A DNA stretch of 64,000 bases from Gnetum montanum (GCA_015680685.1 MNCI01024055.1:193364-257363), one strand, 5' to 3'; counted from the first letter of the stretch, positions 22,791-36,099 are shown. A program made the numbers and translations. The notes: generated from the sequence alone by a model not told the origin.

Positions 22791-24370
22791 GTTCAACATT
22801 CACAGTTCAACACATATAGTTCTATGGACAAGGGAGTGTAAATACTTCCAATACATCTATCACCTACACACACCTCTTAGGCAAGGTGGTGTGGGACATT
22901 GTAGCCCCAAGATGAAGTTCACATCATCAAGTTAAAACCCTCTAGAACATTTGCAACATCACTATCCTTAGCATCTTACTAATCTTTTGGAGATGCCTTT
23001 AGCCATCTTGCTAACCTTCTAGAGCTACCACCACCATCATTAGTCATCTTAGTTGGAGCTATCATTGTCAACATCACTTGGTAGAGAACCAAAGGTACTA
23101 TGGCCCAACCACAGCATTATCATCCTTCAACCCTCACCATTGCCTAAGCTCGGAAGAGCATAAAGCAGTGTGATTCTCTACCATGCTACTAGATTTCCTA
23201 GCTCCTATCTTTGGTGAGGACTCCCAGGCACCTACATTGCCATATGCCTTTAACCACTTGGGTGCTCACCTCTGGTGTGGTTGCTAGAGATTTTGAAGCC
23301 TACCACCATCGACACCTATACTAGACTTCTTTCTTTGGATACTACATGCACCTATAACTAGCATAGCACTCATGTCCTTTGAAATGCCCTTGCAAATAGG
23401 ACTTTGCCTTCATGTCACATGATGTGATTATCTTTCCTGTTTTCTCTATGTTGCGTTTGCAGGATGAAGCCTCAGTGACATCACTCAAGCATGTGTTTCA
23501 TCTTAGTTGCAAGTCACCGTAGTACTCCGATGTATCTACTTTGTCTCGCCAAGCTACTTAAAAGTGCACATCCCTATTATCCTATTATAGCCTATTTGCA
23601 TTTACCCCTTCACCCTACATTTTCTCGCATTCCATGCAAGCTTCTTTGATGCACACAACATCCTTCTTTTTATCAACTACAAACCCTATGACAGACGTAA
23701 CATAACTCATCCCATGGGGAGCCTTTGTTTGTTGGTCAAAGCCCCAAGACGATGTAACACAACTCATCTTGGGGAGGAAACACCTATCCTATAGATGCAA
23801 CATAGTTGCTTCTAAGAAAATTTTGTTAAGTAGCACATAGTCTTCCTGATAACAAAACATCTTCAAAAAAAAAAAAGAGCAAATGAAAAAGAAAGAAAAA
23901 ATAAAAACAAAAAGAAAATAGAGAGACAAAAGAAAAAAAGAAAAACCAAGAGCAAAATAAAAATGGGACAAAATAAGTGTCCAACTAAAAATAGCATAGT
24001 TGTTGTTTCACAACCAATGTAAACCTAGATCGACCATCTCACAAGCACTCTGATAAGAGGTCAAAATCCTAGGGGTAAGCCATCTCTGCATGTTGACTCC
24101 CTCATAAGCACTCTAATAAGGGATCATGCTTTGGCAACAAGCCATCATAATGCTACATCCTATAGCCACATGCATAATGAATATCCTCCCCATTTTTTAT
24201 CCCTTGACCCATCTCCCTAACCTATTCCTTGCCATACTTTACTTCCTTAACACTCTTAAGCATAATCAAGCATTGTCTAATTTGGCATTGAAGAGCTATG
24301 TTGGTGTTGAGTTCACTATGGTGTTTCATATTCTTTGTTGACATCTCTCGAGCCAATCCTTTAGACGTCA
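22791..24370 (+). other. E2 3' untranslated region
   Basis: Non-coding. It resembles 15331-16657 of E1 in several blocks and contains an A-rich stretch at 23865-23990. No gene is seen. Confidence 0.6.
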
Positions 24371-24385
24371 ACAAAGAGGGGGCAA
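24371..24385 (+). other. Polypurine tract of E2
   Basis: ACAAAGAGGGGGCAA just before TGAAACACC, a near copy of the E1 tract at 16658-16672. Confidence 0.75.
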
Positions 24386-25655
24386 TGAAACACCACCAAT
24401 TTTGAGCTTCTGCATCTTCACTGGCAAATTTTTCTAAGTGTTAAAACTTGAAAATTTTTTGCTAAGTGTGGTGCTACACTCTCTAGCATAGCCAACGTAG
24501 CACATATAAATGCTTGTTTTGAAAAATTTTCTAAGTGTTAGTAGTAGTTGTATGAAAATTTTTCTAAGTGTCATGCAACACTCTGAATCTACATTCTACA
24601 CTCCCTAATGTAGCTAGCATAGCATACACTTCCATGGCTAGTTTGCCCAAGTGTCAAGCTAGAAGTGGTCAAGGGTTTCTTGGTATGGATGAAATAGTTT
24701 GGCAAATTTTCTATCTCTTGGGTTGTCACGCTGGCTACACTTGCTAGTGTATCCAGTGTGGCACATGTTCCAATAGCCAGTTTCCCCCAAGCCAGAGGTT
24801 GTTAGAATTACTTATCATAGACAAAATAGTTTGGAAAATTTTCTATCTCTTGGGTTACTACACTCTATCACACTCCCCACCATAGCAAGCATAGCACATG
24901 TTCTAGTACCTAGTTTTGCCTAAGTGTTGGAGAAGGATTTGTCAAGCTAGCTCAACATGGAAGATACATTTGGCACATTTTTTAACTTCCAAGGCTACCT
25001 CTCCTACTACACCCCAAAGTGTAGCCAATGTACCATGAATAAAGAATGAAAATTTTATGAAACTTTGGCTAAGTGTCCTTGCTATGCTTCCCAATGTAGC
25101 CAGTGTAGCCAATGTGAAACATCACAATTTTACAAAGTTTTACTAAGTCTTGTGTTACGCTTTAGAGCATAGCTAGCTTGACACTAGAGAAAAGCCTCTG
25201 ACAACCTCCAGAACACAACATTGGCCTTTGTGTCAACTCCAACATTCCTCTAGCAACCAAGATCAATAGTTTGTATTTCCTTTGTAGCCCCATTGGTCCC
25301 CAAAATTGTTCCTATGCTAGACCCTACTTGAAAGAGGAGAAGATGTAGTCCTGAAGTGTAGCCTCCAATTGTACTATTTTGCATTTTTTCCAGGTACACT
25401 ATGGTCTCTCAAGCTCTAGCACATGTAGTTTGGGTAGTGTAGTCATAGTTCATAAGTCTCTCGGGACCCATTGCTATTCCTTAGAGTGTAACACTTTTCT
25501 ACTCTCATGAGACCATAACATGTTAGTGTAACCCCATCTACACTCATGCCACGTGGCACCCAATCTACATTTCACACTAAACTTAGGCCTATAAATACCC
25601 TAATTTTCAACACTCTAGGGGTTGGCAAATAAATAAAGCATTGCAAAATACATAC
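24386..25655 (+). repeat. E2 3' LTR, truncated at its 3' end
   Basis: Starts TGAAACACC after the polypurine tract. It contains repeated phrases such as GGAAAATTTTCTA and GCTACACT with TAGC/GTAGC counterparts, and a TATA box CCTATAAATA at 25588-25597. After the CACTCTAGGGGTTGGCAAA phrase, which parallels the E1 LTR, similarity ends at about 25655. The roughly 600 bases expected after it are missing. No second copy is in the window. Confidence 0.65.
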
Positions 25656-27494
25656 CCAATCTTATATCTTTTGATAATATTAATTCTAATGATAGGGTGG
25701 GGGCTTCCTTGCCTTTGACCTAATGATAATCCTTTCATGGATTGTCCAATTTCCTACCCTAGAGAGAAGGCTTTTCTGGATTAGTTGTCATGATGAAAAC
25801 CTACGAAGACATAAGCAATGCCTTTTGTACAAAGGTCACCATTTGGAAAGATGGTAAGGTTCTCATTTCTTAGGTTCGAGCTTAGGTAAATCCAACTTGG
25901 GGAATGAGCATCAATCCTCCTAGCGATGATTTCTTTTCTAGCATACTTTATTAGATGCATGTCCCAATCAAAACTCTTTGAGGGTATTGGAACCCAAACT
26001 AAGTTAAACATAGGTATATACCAAGATTTATAAAAGTTATAACTTGGTGCTGCCTAGTAGAATTAAAGCAATGACATGGGTTACTAGGCCTAGACCTATA
26101 CCACAAGGATAACACCTCATTGTTAGAATCAAAACTATTGGACTCTATGCCAATTTTATTAGAACTTATATAAAACATAAACATGTCTTAATTGTAACTC
26201 CAACTTGGAAACTGTTAGTTGAGTAATATTTGTTAGATAAAAACATAACTATACTAAACTACCTCTTATTGATGAAGCACATCTTTCATATAAATTCAAA
26301 TGTTTTTGAACTTATCTTGAGGATCTTTGAAACTTGATCAAGCAAAAATGTGATGATGATCTTGATATTTGATATAGATTGAATGTGATTCTTGAGAAAG
26401 CTTGAGAAGAACTAAGAAATTATGAAATTATGATTGAGGAATTATTGAGTATTGTGAGATTGTGAAGGAAAAAACCAAGCCAAAACTTTCTCTTGATCCT
26501 CCTTCAAACCCTTGAAATTGAGAATTATCCAATAAGAAATGTGAATTGAATGCATCTCTTTTTTGAAGTATGACCTATATCTAGAGTGTAGGTTGGCCTT
26601 TTTATGCCATTTTAAGTATGTTTTTGCATCATTGCGTCTTACATCCAAAATTTTCCTTTTATGGAAAGTTTTACAAGTATGAGCCTAACCTTGAGCTTTA
26701 CTGAAATTAAGCATAATCCTTAACATGATGATGAAGAAGAACATTGTTTACCTAATTATTTAGAGCTTCAATGTTCATCTTGTAAAGCAAGTTTCAGGTG
26801 GAGGTTGTGAATAGGACGAGAACTACAAGTAACTACCCATCCGTACTATTTATACTATTAAGTTTCAACTTTTATACCTTGCAAATTCCAAGTAACTTTG
26901 AGAAAACTATTTTATGTCTTCTGCATAAATCTCCTTAGCACGTTCCCATGTATTCTCCTAGGCGCAGCATGTTAGATTCTATTATCCGAAACACCTCAAT
27001 AAGATTTGTATATGACCTTCTACTCTACGGTATGTATTTTATTTTTTTCAAGATGGTATAAGATTAACCTCTAACATATTAAAAATTTTGAATGGAGAAT
27101 GTATACATACAATTTCTGAAACTCTAAACAATCCAAACTATCAGAGAATGATGAAACTAGCTTAATTTTTCATTTTTTCTATAATTTATGGTTTGACAAA
27201 TATATGTAAGTACGAGAAGCAGCACGTGATATGCACTTGCACTTCAAAATAAATGGATTGATATAATTTTGCTATGTCTTAATTCAAGCAAAATACCTAT
27301 AAACTGATAAATCATGGCCAGAATTACATATTCCTGGAAGGTGAACCAAAGCCTAATTTCTTGAAATACCTTTGACCAAGCTTAAACCTACAACTTCAAA
27401 CTTAAGAAACGGATACTTTACCCCATTTGCACCACCAAAATCCATGAATTGTTCATAAGGTGTATCTTACAAATCATTCCAAATTTGCTGTCTA
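25656..27494. other. Unassigned interval
   Basis: AT-rich. A minus-strand open frame at 26011-25781 looks protein-like in composition (MFNLVWVPIPSKSFDWDMHL), but I cannot place it in a family and there is no supporting context. Nothing else recognisable. Confidence 0.35.
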
Positions 27495-27720
27495 AATCAC
27501 AAGGTGATGCCACATGCCACGACTCATGGTTAACAGTTTTTGTATTAATATTTTTTCTTTTAAAAAATATTTATCGGTATCTGTTTTAAAAGAGGTGAAA
27601 TGTATTTCAAAACCCAAGGTGGATGCCACATGCCACAACTTTGGGATGCTTGACTATTTTTGTATTAATATTTTTTAACCTTAAAAATATTTGACAGCAT
27701 CAGTTTTAAAGTGTAAAAGT
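27495..27720 (+). repeat. Two direct copies of a roughly 120-base unit
   Basis: Both copies contain GATGCCACATGCCAC, TTTTTGTATTAATATTTTTT and a final CAGTTTTAAA/CTGTTTTAAA. They are adjacent and moderately diverged. No coding content. Confidence 0.7.
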
Positions 27721-28365
27721 TTTACTATCATTAACGCATTGACCGCAAGTAGATTCAATTCATTTTTTCTTGGTTTCTTTTGCTAGTTGGAAATGTCGCA
27801 AAGTTCGACATTGATTAAAAAGTTGCTTTTATTATAAGGAGAAACCACTGCAAGAATTAGTCCAACGTTCTTCACCAAATGAAGAGAAATGTTTGACGTC
27901 GATAAATTCCTGGACACACACCGTCACAAACTCTGACAAATGCTGTGACATCCGCAATTTGATACCTAATAATTTCATCGATTCACAAAGAGCGGAACGG
28001 GTTTCTTCAACACAAAGAGAAAAAAAGAAATCACTGTTTGTGTCCGAAGCAATTTCTCTTTATTTAATTTTCTGGCCCGAACCACCACAGCAGACCAAAA
28101 TTTCAGCAACAAATACAGTCACGCAGCCAAGTTTGGGTTCTCTTTTTCTGATCCGATTCCACACAATTTCCGCCTTCCTTCCTCTGAATCCATGGCGGAA
28201 TACATCTTCGTCTGCAATTTTCGTTATCGTCTATAATACCTCAACACTCAACAGTCTCATTTTTCAGGATTGTTTCAGGATCTCAGTCATTGAAGAAGAA
28301 CTGAGGTTGGTGCTTTTGAATTTGCTGATGAAGATGATGAACATATAATTCATAGATTTTTTGAA
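27721..28365 (+). other. Possible 5' part of an interrupted host gene
   Basis: Base composition changes here: more CpG and fewer decay-type stops than in the retroelements. An open frame (27893-28348) spans much of it but has no domain that I recognise. A TTTTTCAG splice-acceptor-like site lies at 28262-28269. The last bases before the copia LTR read as acidic residues then HRFFETM in one frame. With the EF-hand exon on the far side of the copia insertion (39510-39626), this could be the upstream half of a calcium-binding protein gene, but that is speculative. Confidence 0.3.
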
Positions 28366-28711
28366 ACAATGGTGTATGCAACCTCTAAGTGTTTGTGAAA
28401 GGGATCAGAACTGCAATCCTACTGTGATTCTCGGTGCCTTTGTTCTCCCACCAAGAACAAATTTATAGGCCATGGAGAGACATGCGTAAACAATGCATTA
28501 CGGATATGGAGACCACTTTGATACGTTAACTAACTCATAAAAACGCATTAGTGGATATGGAGGCCAATTTGATAAATTAACTAGTGCATAAAACACATTA
28601 GTGAATATGGTAGCCACTTTCATGCACTCATAAAATATGGTAGTGGATATGGTGTCCACCTTCATGCATTAATTAATGTATAAAACACATTAATGAGTAA
28701 TGCATGCTACA
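28366..28711 (-). repeat. Copia 3' LTR, truncated
   Basis: Matches 39081-39508, including the ATGCATTAACTAACTCATAAA repeat units, and ends with the same GCATGCTACA (TGTAGCATGC on the element strand). The part equivalent to 38768-39080 is missing on the outer side. Confidence 0.8.
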
Positions 28712-28725
28712 ATCTTCTACTTGGT
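28712..28725 (-). other. Copia polypurine-like tract
   Basis: On the minus strand CCAAGTAGAAGAT directly precedes the LTR start TGTAGC. It resembles the usual copia CAAGTGGGAGAT with substitutions. Confidence 0.55.
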
Positions 28726-28974
28726 CTCCATATTTAATCAACTACAAAATTTAAAAAATAAATGCATGAATCATGGTGATAGTTTTTTTTTAATGTAAGT
28801 ATTATCTTCTATGTATTAAAATGCATTATCTCTCAATATAATTCCTTATACGATAATTAGCTTTATAAATAAACTAATGTTTATTCTAGGTCATGCCATA
28901 TGTGAATTTTCTCTCTAACTGTATGCACAAACCATATGAGAAAATAACGCAACAAAATAAAAGTTTCATTAAAA

Positions 28975-30640
28975 CTATAATGTTGTACATACAACAAAGT
29001 ACATTATGGAATTGAGTCTCATTCGAACTACATGATCTTTAAATGACTTCAGTGGCATTTCTTTGTTCAAAGGATCGACTATCATCAATTCAATGGATAT
29101 ATGATCAATAACTACTTTGTTTTCCTTAATGCATTCCCGTATGGCTAAGTACTTTATGTCGATGTATTTACTTCGACTACCACTCTTATTATTCTTAGCC
29201 ATAAAGATAGCAGCTAAATTATCACAAAACATTCTTAATGGGCTAGACAGAGAATTCAAAATTCTAAACCCTGATATGAAACTGTTTAATCATACACCAT
29301 GTGAAGTAGCCACAAAACAAGAAACAAACTCTACATCCATGGTGGAAATAGCAACCAAAGTTTGCTTTTCACTCCTCCTAGATATAGCTCCTCTAGCTAG
29401 CATAAAGGCATAACCAGATGTTGATTTCCATGAATCAACACAACTAGCGAAGTTTGAATCGAAGTAGCAAATCATCGCTAAGGAATCAATTCATTTATAC
29501 ATAAACATGTAATCTTTTGTACCTTAAAGGTACCTCATCACTTTTTTTGCAACCCTCCAATGGTCAATACCTAGATTACTCTAATATCTACAAAATATTC
29601 TCACAGAAAATTCAATATCAAGTCTTGTGCAAACATGAGTATACATAAGGCCTCCAACAACTAAAACATATGGAATGTTGATCATTTGACTTTTCTCTAA
29701 ATAATTCCTAGGGCACTGGTTCAAATTCAACCTATCACCCTTCACAATGGATGCTATACTTGGTGAACAATCTTTCATTCGAAACCTCTTTGAAACTTTA
29801 TTGATATAGGTTTCCTATAATAGTCCTAAAATACATCTAGACATGTCCTTATAGATCTAAATGCCAATGACATAAGATGCTTCACCCATATCCTTTATGT
29901 CAAAATTCTTAGAGAGAAAATGTTTCACCTCGTATGGAAATACACTATTATTGGTTGCAAGAAGGATATCATCTACATATAGAACAAGGAAACAAATTTT
30001 GTTGCCACTAACCTTTTGGTATATACATTGATCCATGGTGTTTTCTTCAAAACCAAATGAAGTGATGATATCATGGAATTTTAAGTACCATTGACAAGAG
30101 GCTTGTTTCAATCCATATATGGATTTCTTGAGCTTGCATACCAATTGCTTACCATTACTAGAGGAAAGTCATTTAGGTTGTTTCATATAAACCTCTTTCT
30201 CTATATCACCATTAAGCAATGTTATTTTCACATCCATTTGATGTAATTCAAGATCAAAATGAGCAACCAATGCCACAATAACATGAAGGGAGTCCTTCTT
30301 TAGATATTGGAGAAAAGGTCCCCTTATAATCTATTCCCTCTTTCTGAGTAAACCCTTTAATGACAAGTTTGGCCTTATATCTTTCAATGTTTCCCAATGA
30401 GTGTTTCTTACTCTTGAAGACCCATTTGCATCCAATGGCTTTTACACCATCAAGCAACTTTACAAGATCCCAGACTCCATTAGATGACATAGAGTTCATC
30501 TCATCTTTCATGACATCATACCACAAGTTAGATTCCTTACAACTCATGGCTTTTGAAAATGTTGTGAGATCATTTTTAGCTTCTATGTTGTAGTCAAACT
30601 CTTGTAGATACATCATATAGTTAATAGGAATCACTGATTG
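28975..30640 (-). pseudogene. pol: Copia reverse transcriptase and RNase H, decayed
   Basis: The RT starts near 30600 (ESNLWYDVMKDEMNSM, then GVKAIGCKWVFKSKK) and continues through KLKKSIYGLKQASCQWYLKF (about 30130). The catalytic motif LYVDDILLA (about 29980) is intact. RNase H follows with SWKSTSGYAFMLARGAIS (about 29430). Its C-terminal part, FCDNLAAIFMAKN, reaches 28975. Each of these blocks is classic Ty1/copia. The reading frame is split into at least five pieces by stops and indels, so no enzyme can be made. Confidence 0.85.
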
Positions 30641-32055
30641 CCTTACTTTAGTAGATCTTCTTAATGTTGGTTCATCATTCGCTTGAGGATCATGATGTTC
30701 AATAGGCTATTCAACAGGTTCTAGTATCTATTGATTAGTTGGATCTACTACTTGATCAAAAATTTTGGAACTTCAATGATTGGTTGTTGTTCATTACACA
30801 TTTGTGCTCTAGGCATATTCTACACAACAATCAGTCTATCATGTGAAATAGTGGGTTGAGCATTTGTATGATCTATTCCAAGAACAATGTTTCAAGATCT
30901 ATTACTCCCACTAATCAAGTCATTCTTAAGAAATTTAGCATTCCTTGATTTTACAAACCTAGTAGTATGTGATGGGCAATAAAATCTATATTCCTTAGAT
31001 GGTTTAGCATATCCAATGAAATAACCACTTATGGTCCTTGAGTCTAGCTTCTTTTCTTGTAGATTATAGACTCTTACTTTAGATGGGCATCCCCAAATCC
31101 ATATATGTCACAAACTTGGTTTTCAACCTTTCCATAATTCAAATGGTGTCTTTGAGATAGCCTTGATTGGAATTCAGTTTAATATATACACTACCATCTT
31201 GAGAGCTTCAGTTCATAAGGACTTAGAAAGCTTGAAGCTGCTAAGCATACTCTGCACCATGTCCAATAATGTTTAATGTCTTCTTTCTACCACACCATTA
31301 TGGTCTAGAAAACCAAGCATAGTGTACTAGGCAACAATTCTATGCTCTTAAAGAAACTTAGCAAATGAACTATATGCTTGTCCATCATCAGTATATCTAC
31401 CATAGTATTCACCACCTTTATCAAATCTCACTAACTTTATTTGCTTACCACATTACTTCTCTACTTCAGCCTTAAACACCTTAAAAGCATCTAAAGCTTT
31501 GCTATTATTATGAAGAAGGTAGATATACATATATTGTGAGTAATCATCAATAAAGGTGATGAATTACTTTTGACCATACGCATCCATATATGGACTACAA
31601 ATATATGTATGTATGATCTCCAATATGTTTGAACTCCTCTTGGCACCTTTCTTTAACATATTGATATGCTTTCCCTTTAGGTAGTTCACACAAGTATCAA
31701 AGTTAGTAAAATCTAGAATACTAAGTACTCTACCATTTACTAATCTCTTTATTCTCTTAATAGAGATATGTCTTAGTCTACGAAGCCACAATATGGAGGA
31801 TTTTTCATTCATAACACATCTCTTAATGCCAACATGAACATGCATAAAAGTATAAGAAGTTTTCTTTTGTAAATTAATGTTGAAAAGACCATATGTCCAT
31901 GTATAACTTCCAATAAGTTCAAATATATAATATAGACTAAATATAGTGTCTAAGAAATTAAAGGAAAATCCCAATGATACAAGCCTTGAAATAGAAATTA
32001 AATTCCTTGAAAAAATAGGAACATAAAATGTCATTTCCAACTCAAACAAAACCAC
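30641..32055 (-). pseudogene. int: Copia pre-integrase and integrase, decayed
   Basis: The GAG-pre-integrase block WLRRLRHISIKRIKRLVN (about 31770) corresponds to the family's LWHRRLGH zinc-binding region, with one zinc-binding His changed to Leu. The zinc cysteines are partly lost (CVNYLKGK for C-x-x-C-x-K-G-K). In the catalytic core the first Asp position reads HTYICSP instead of HTDICSP, while RFDKGGEY keeps the second Asp. The frame breaks repeatedly below 31564. The upstream part of the 492-base ORF covers the segment between protease and integrase. Confidence 0.75.
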
Positions 32056-32343
32056 TGCTTAAAACTAATTTGCATGTTTCAATTGCCTCCACATGTGAGC
32101 ACATCTTGTTGCCTAAATAGATGCAAGACTCACTCCCCATTAGCTTCCTTAGGTTTTACACCCCCTACAAGGAATTGGTAACATGGATTGTAGAACCAAA
32201 GTCAATCCACCATGTGTCATGGCCAATATCAACCATATTAGATTCCAAACAAATAAGTAAGAGTTGAGTACCTTTTTTTTCAAGCAATTTTTATATTTAG
32301 GAAAATCCTTCTTTATGTGTTCTTTCTTTTTGTAGAAAAACCA
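32056..32343 (-). pseudogene. gag: Copia gag C-terminus and protease remnant
   Basis: Beyond the LINE the frame continues with WFFYKKKEHIKKDFPKYK. This is the gag zinc knuckle (C-x2-C-x4-H-x4-C) in which at least two Cys have mutated to Tyr and Phe. The protease after it is short and broken. Confidence 0.65.
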
Positions 32344-32358
32344 TGTGGATTTCTTCTT
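32344..32358. repeat. LINE target-site duplication, left copy
   Basis: TGTGGATTTCTTCTT, matching TGTGGATTGCTTCTT at 37545-37559 with one difference. Removing the LINE and one copy restores a continuous copia gag across the junction. Confidence 0.8.
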
Positions 32359-32655
32359 CTTTTTTCTTTTTTTCTTTTTGAAAAAGTTCAGGCTATATTA
32401 ATTATCAAAAAGGAAAAAAGGAGAAGCTATACATAGGTACAGCGTGGGCCAAGGCTGCTGGCCCCACCGGACAGGGAAATCCCCACCAAGAACACTCGGC
32501 AGCCAAAAAGACCACCCACCCCCAAGACTAAAAATTCCCGTCAGGAAAGACTCCACCCAGGGCGCCCAGACAAATTTTCCCGTCAAGAAAGACTCCACCC
32601 AAGGCATCCAGATAACCTGCAATGACGGCAAGCAGCCGAGAGACGCGGCCGGTCT

Positions 32656-35600
32656 TTATTTGTTGGCCATCCTGTTCTGCTCTGGTCCATCCACCCTGCG
32701 ATGTCTATATTCATCAATGATCTGGGTGATTCCAGTCCTGCGTGAACGGGGGGCGTTTGCCACCCAAGCCTGCATAGGGATGATCGGGGTATGATTCCCG
32801 AGATATGCAGAGACGCTAGCATTCCATTCCTGCCTCTCCTTCTTGTGAAGCTGTCCAGGGCTCGTCCATGATGGGGCTCCATCGTGGGGGGTGTTCATGC
32901 CGTGCGAGGTGGCCCCCCCCCCCCCCCCCCCGTGTCCCCACCACGTTTGCGTCCGCTGCTGAATGGAAGGTTTGGAGGTGGGTGGAGGAGCCATTGCTGA
33001 GGAAATTTCCGTCCAAAGAGTCCGCGTCTTGCTGACCAGGGTGCTCACTGAGGGGATTGTGATGCCATTGAAAATGCAGTCATTCCTGGCCCACCACAGG
33101 ACCCAGAGCGCCGCCAGCGTTGCCGAGTTACCAGAGAATTGCGAAGAGCGGAGCCCTGTCGCTCGCCACATCTGTTTGGTTATTTGGCACTCCAAAAAAA
33201 AATGCTGCTGAGTCTCAACCTGCTAATTGCACATTGGGCACAGATTGTTGATTGCCATGCCCCGGGCCTGCAGCACAGCACGAATAGGGAGGGCCTGATG
33301 TAGAATCAAGCACCCAAAGGCTTTGATTTTTTCCGGAAGAATTCCTTTCCACAACCACTTCCAGCATGGGTCGGCCGGGAACAGCTTCTGCAAGAGCTTC
33401 CAGGGGTGCAGGTGGATCTCTTCAACGCTGTCCATCGCTCTAACCTGAGAGCAGAGCTGCCTCCAAGTGTTGGAGTCAGAGGTTGCTGCCATCCAGGGAC
33501 TGTATTTTTTCCTCAGGATTTGCACCCAGAGGGAAGGGTCCTNNNNNNNNNNNNNNNNNNNNNNNNNNNNNNNNNNNNNNNNNNNNNNNNNNNNNNNNNN
33601 NNNNNNNNNNNNNNNNNNNNNNNNNNNNNNNNNNNNNNNNNNNNNNNNNNNNNNNNNNNNNNNNNNNNNNNNNNNNNNNNNNNNNNNNNGACGCGGAGGG
33701 GCGGGGATGCCACCGAGGCTGCGAACCGCGTCATGGCCCCCAACACCGAGGATGCCAACACCATCTTCCCTTTACGCGTCAGGAAATTATTTGTCTAGTG
33801 TGTAGCATGCTTCTGCATCCTTGCAATGAGCGCCTGCCAGGTTCGCTACCTGTGCCAGTTATGCATAGGAATGCCCAGGTAAGTTGCATCAGCTGCCCCT
33901 GGGAGAATCCCCAGGATTTGGATGATTTTACTACTCACAAACTGGTGAGTATGGGTGAAAAAAAGCGTAGATTTCCCTGGGTTGGGCTCCAGGCCATTCT
34001 CCCGGTGCAGCCTGTCCAGCGCTTTCAGAATCGCCTTGGCCTGCGGAACTATGCCCCGGGTGTAAATCATGGTATCATCCGCAAAGTGTGCCGAGAGGCA
34101 GTGGATGTCATGGACATTTAACCCCATAACTCCTTCTTTCGTATAGTAAGTTTTTAGGAGGTCCATCAAAATCAGGAAGAGGAGCGGGGACAGAGGATCT
34201 CCTTGACGCAGCCCACGGCCGGTCCCATGAAAGCCCCACAACTGTCCATCGATATCGATCGAGAACCGTCCGCCACGCTAGATCTGTAGGCAGAGGTCTA
34301 CGAAAGCTGGGTCAAACCCTTTAGCGAGCAGAACAAACCTCAAGGTTGTCCAGCTAACGGAATCGTAAGCCTTCATAATGTCTAGCTTGATGCACAGGCC
34401 CGAAAGTTTGGTTGTCCGAAGGGAGTGCTGGACCTCCTGGAGTAGCAGGACATGGTCCTGCAGGTGGCGTCCCTTCAAGAACACTTCCTGGTGCTTTCCC
34501 ACAAGCCGCGGCATGAGCGACTACAGTCTAGCCACCAGCAGGCGGGAGAAAAGCCGCATCAGGGAGTTACAGACCCCAATGGGGCGAAAATGGCCAGGGG
34601 ATGTGGGATTCTCCGTCTTCGGCAGTAACACCACGCACGAGTAGTTAATTTCATTTCACACCTGTCTCCTTGACAACATGTGATTTAGTGCGTCTAGCAG
34701 GTTTTGTTCCAGAACATCCTTAAAGGTAGCAAAAAATTCAATGGGCCAGCCGTCAGGCCTAGGCGCCTTGTTTGCAGGCATTCCCTTCAGCGCCACGTGT
34801 AGTTCCTGGCGCATGAAGGGCCTTAGGAGCTAGAAATTATCAGCCGGGTTCAGAACTCTAGCCACAGGAACTGAAACAGGGTTCATTAGCTTTCATTCCC
34901 ACACCTACCACTAGTAGTGTAGGAGGCTATTAGCACACGTTGGCAACTCACCTTGCAGGAGGCATTGAAGTGGTCCGTTACGGGAGCTGCGGTGTGCCTT
35001 CACGGCAGAGAAGAAGAATTTAGTGTGTCGATCTCCCACTTGCAGCCACTGTATCCTTGCCCTTTGGCACCAGTACTCCTCCTCCTCCTGATGCAGGATC
35101 TGCAGCTCGTCCTGTAGGGCCAGCTCCTCCGCGGTAATGTCTGCCCCACTCCCTTGCTGCTCCTGTAGCGATTTGATGGCCTGCAGTTTGGCCTGCAACT
35201 AGCTGCGCCCCGCCTTGAACCGGTATTTCTCAGAAGGGACGGTATTTTGAATTTGTCGTTTCAACGTTCGCAGGCCATTCTTGAGGAATTCTCGCGGGTC
35301 TCCCCAGGCACTTTACTACTGCCAAATTTCGTGCACCAATTTCCCAAGCCGCCGTGTGCGGAGCCAGGAACGATTAAAACAGAAAATTCTCGGTTTCTGG
35401 AACCCACCCCACTCCAGTTTGCAGAGAATGGGCTGGTGGTCAGAGGCCATGCGGGCACCACCGTACGCCTGAAACTCCCACTCTTTCAGCAAATTTGCGC
35501 TGGCCTAGATACGATCAATTCGGGACTGGACCCGTGCAGCACCTTGCCTGCGGTTGCTCCATGTGTACGCGCACCTGGGAATTTCCATATCATTAAGATT

Positions 35601-36086
35601 GTATTGTTGAAGTAGGGTGAGCATCTCAATTGCCCCTGGGGGCTCAGCCGAATTATCACCTGTCTTTTCCCAGGCGAAGAGCCTCTGATTGAAATCACCG
35701 ATTAAAAGCCAGTTGGCCTTCTGTGGAACAAGCCCCGCAACCCGAGAGAGCTCCTGCAAACGCGTCGGCCACCCTTGGGCACCCTACACATTAGTGAGCC
35801 AAATGTTCTGGCTAGGAAGATGCACCGTAATGCTCCAGTCTGACATGTCCTGGACATGCGAGGCCGCTTTGGTCAAGATCGCGAGCCCACCCGCTCGCCC
35901 CTTGTTGGGAGCCAGGTGGCTGTGCCACCCTGGCCACCGAAGAGTATGAGCCTCCTTTTCTATTAGCTGCAATTTTGTTTCTTGCAGACATACAATGTCA
36001 CAGTTTTCATCCCTTACCAAACAATGTAGGGTATGGCGCTTGTAGGGGGTACCCTGTCCCCTGCAGTTCTAGGACAAGATTTTCAT
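32656..36086 (-). pseudogene. LINE ORF2: endonuclease and reverse transcriptase, with stops and a gap
   Basis: The start at 36086 begins MKILS then a TAG where Trp is expected before NCRGQG. Endonuclease motifs follow: CLQETKL (about 35975), IGDFNQRL (about 35700), YTWSNRRQG and SRIDRI (about 35540), and SDHQPIL (about 35440). In the RT, KLDIMKAYDSVSW (about 34370), GLRQGDPLSPLLF (about 34210) and FADDTMIY (about 34075) give the catalytic aspartates. Then come the N gap, a zf-RVT-type segment (IKAFGCLILHQALP; CPMCN, about 33230-33330; QITKQMWRATG) and a Gly-run tail to the stop at 32656. TAGs near 35780 and 35508 replace likely Gln and Trp. The protein would nick target DNA and prime reverse transcription there. 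Confidence 0.85.
33543..33689. other. Assembly gap (147 N)
   Basis: A run of Ns inside LINE ORF2 between the RT and zf-RVT regions. The true length is unknown. Open frames drawn across it are meaningless. Confidence 0.99.
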
Positions 36087-36099
36087 GGAGACAAGGATC

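Larger units (their letters stand above)
18538..25655 (+). mobile_element. E2: 5'-truncated relative of E1
   Basis: The pol region, post-pol hairpin array, 3' untranslated region and polypurine tract all parallel E1. However, 5' LTR, leader, gag and protease are absent, and the element starts abruptly at the E1 LTR edge. The 3' LTR (24386 onward) shares only short motifs with the E1 LTR, so it belongs to a different subfamily. Either E1 integrated into E2 and the E2 5' half lies outside the window, or recombination removed it. The lack of a target-site duplication favours neither. Confidence 0.75.

Noticed and set aside
25656-26700. Continuation of the E2 LTR
   Set aside because: Sequence after 25655 has no match to the corresponding part of the E1 LTRs and shows no LTR end.
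27893-28348. A 151-codon ORF as a complete gene
   Set aside because: No domain, and composition like 5' untranslated sequence. I kept it only as a possible interrupted gene region.
33406-34121. Long plus-strand ORFs across the N gap
   Set aside because: Ns are read as open codons; the real coding strand here is minus (LINE RT).
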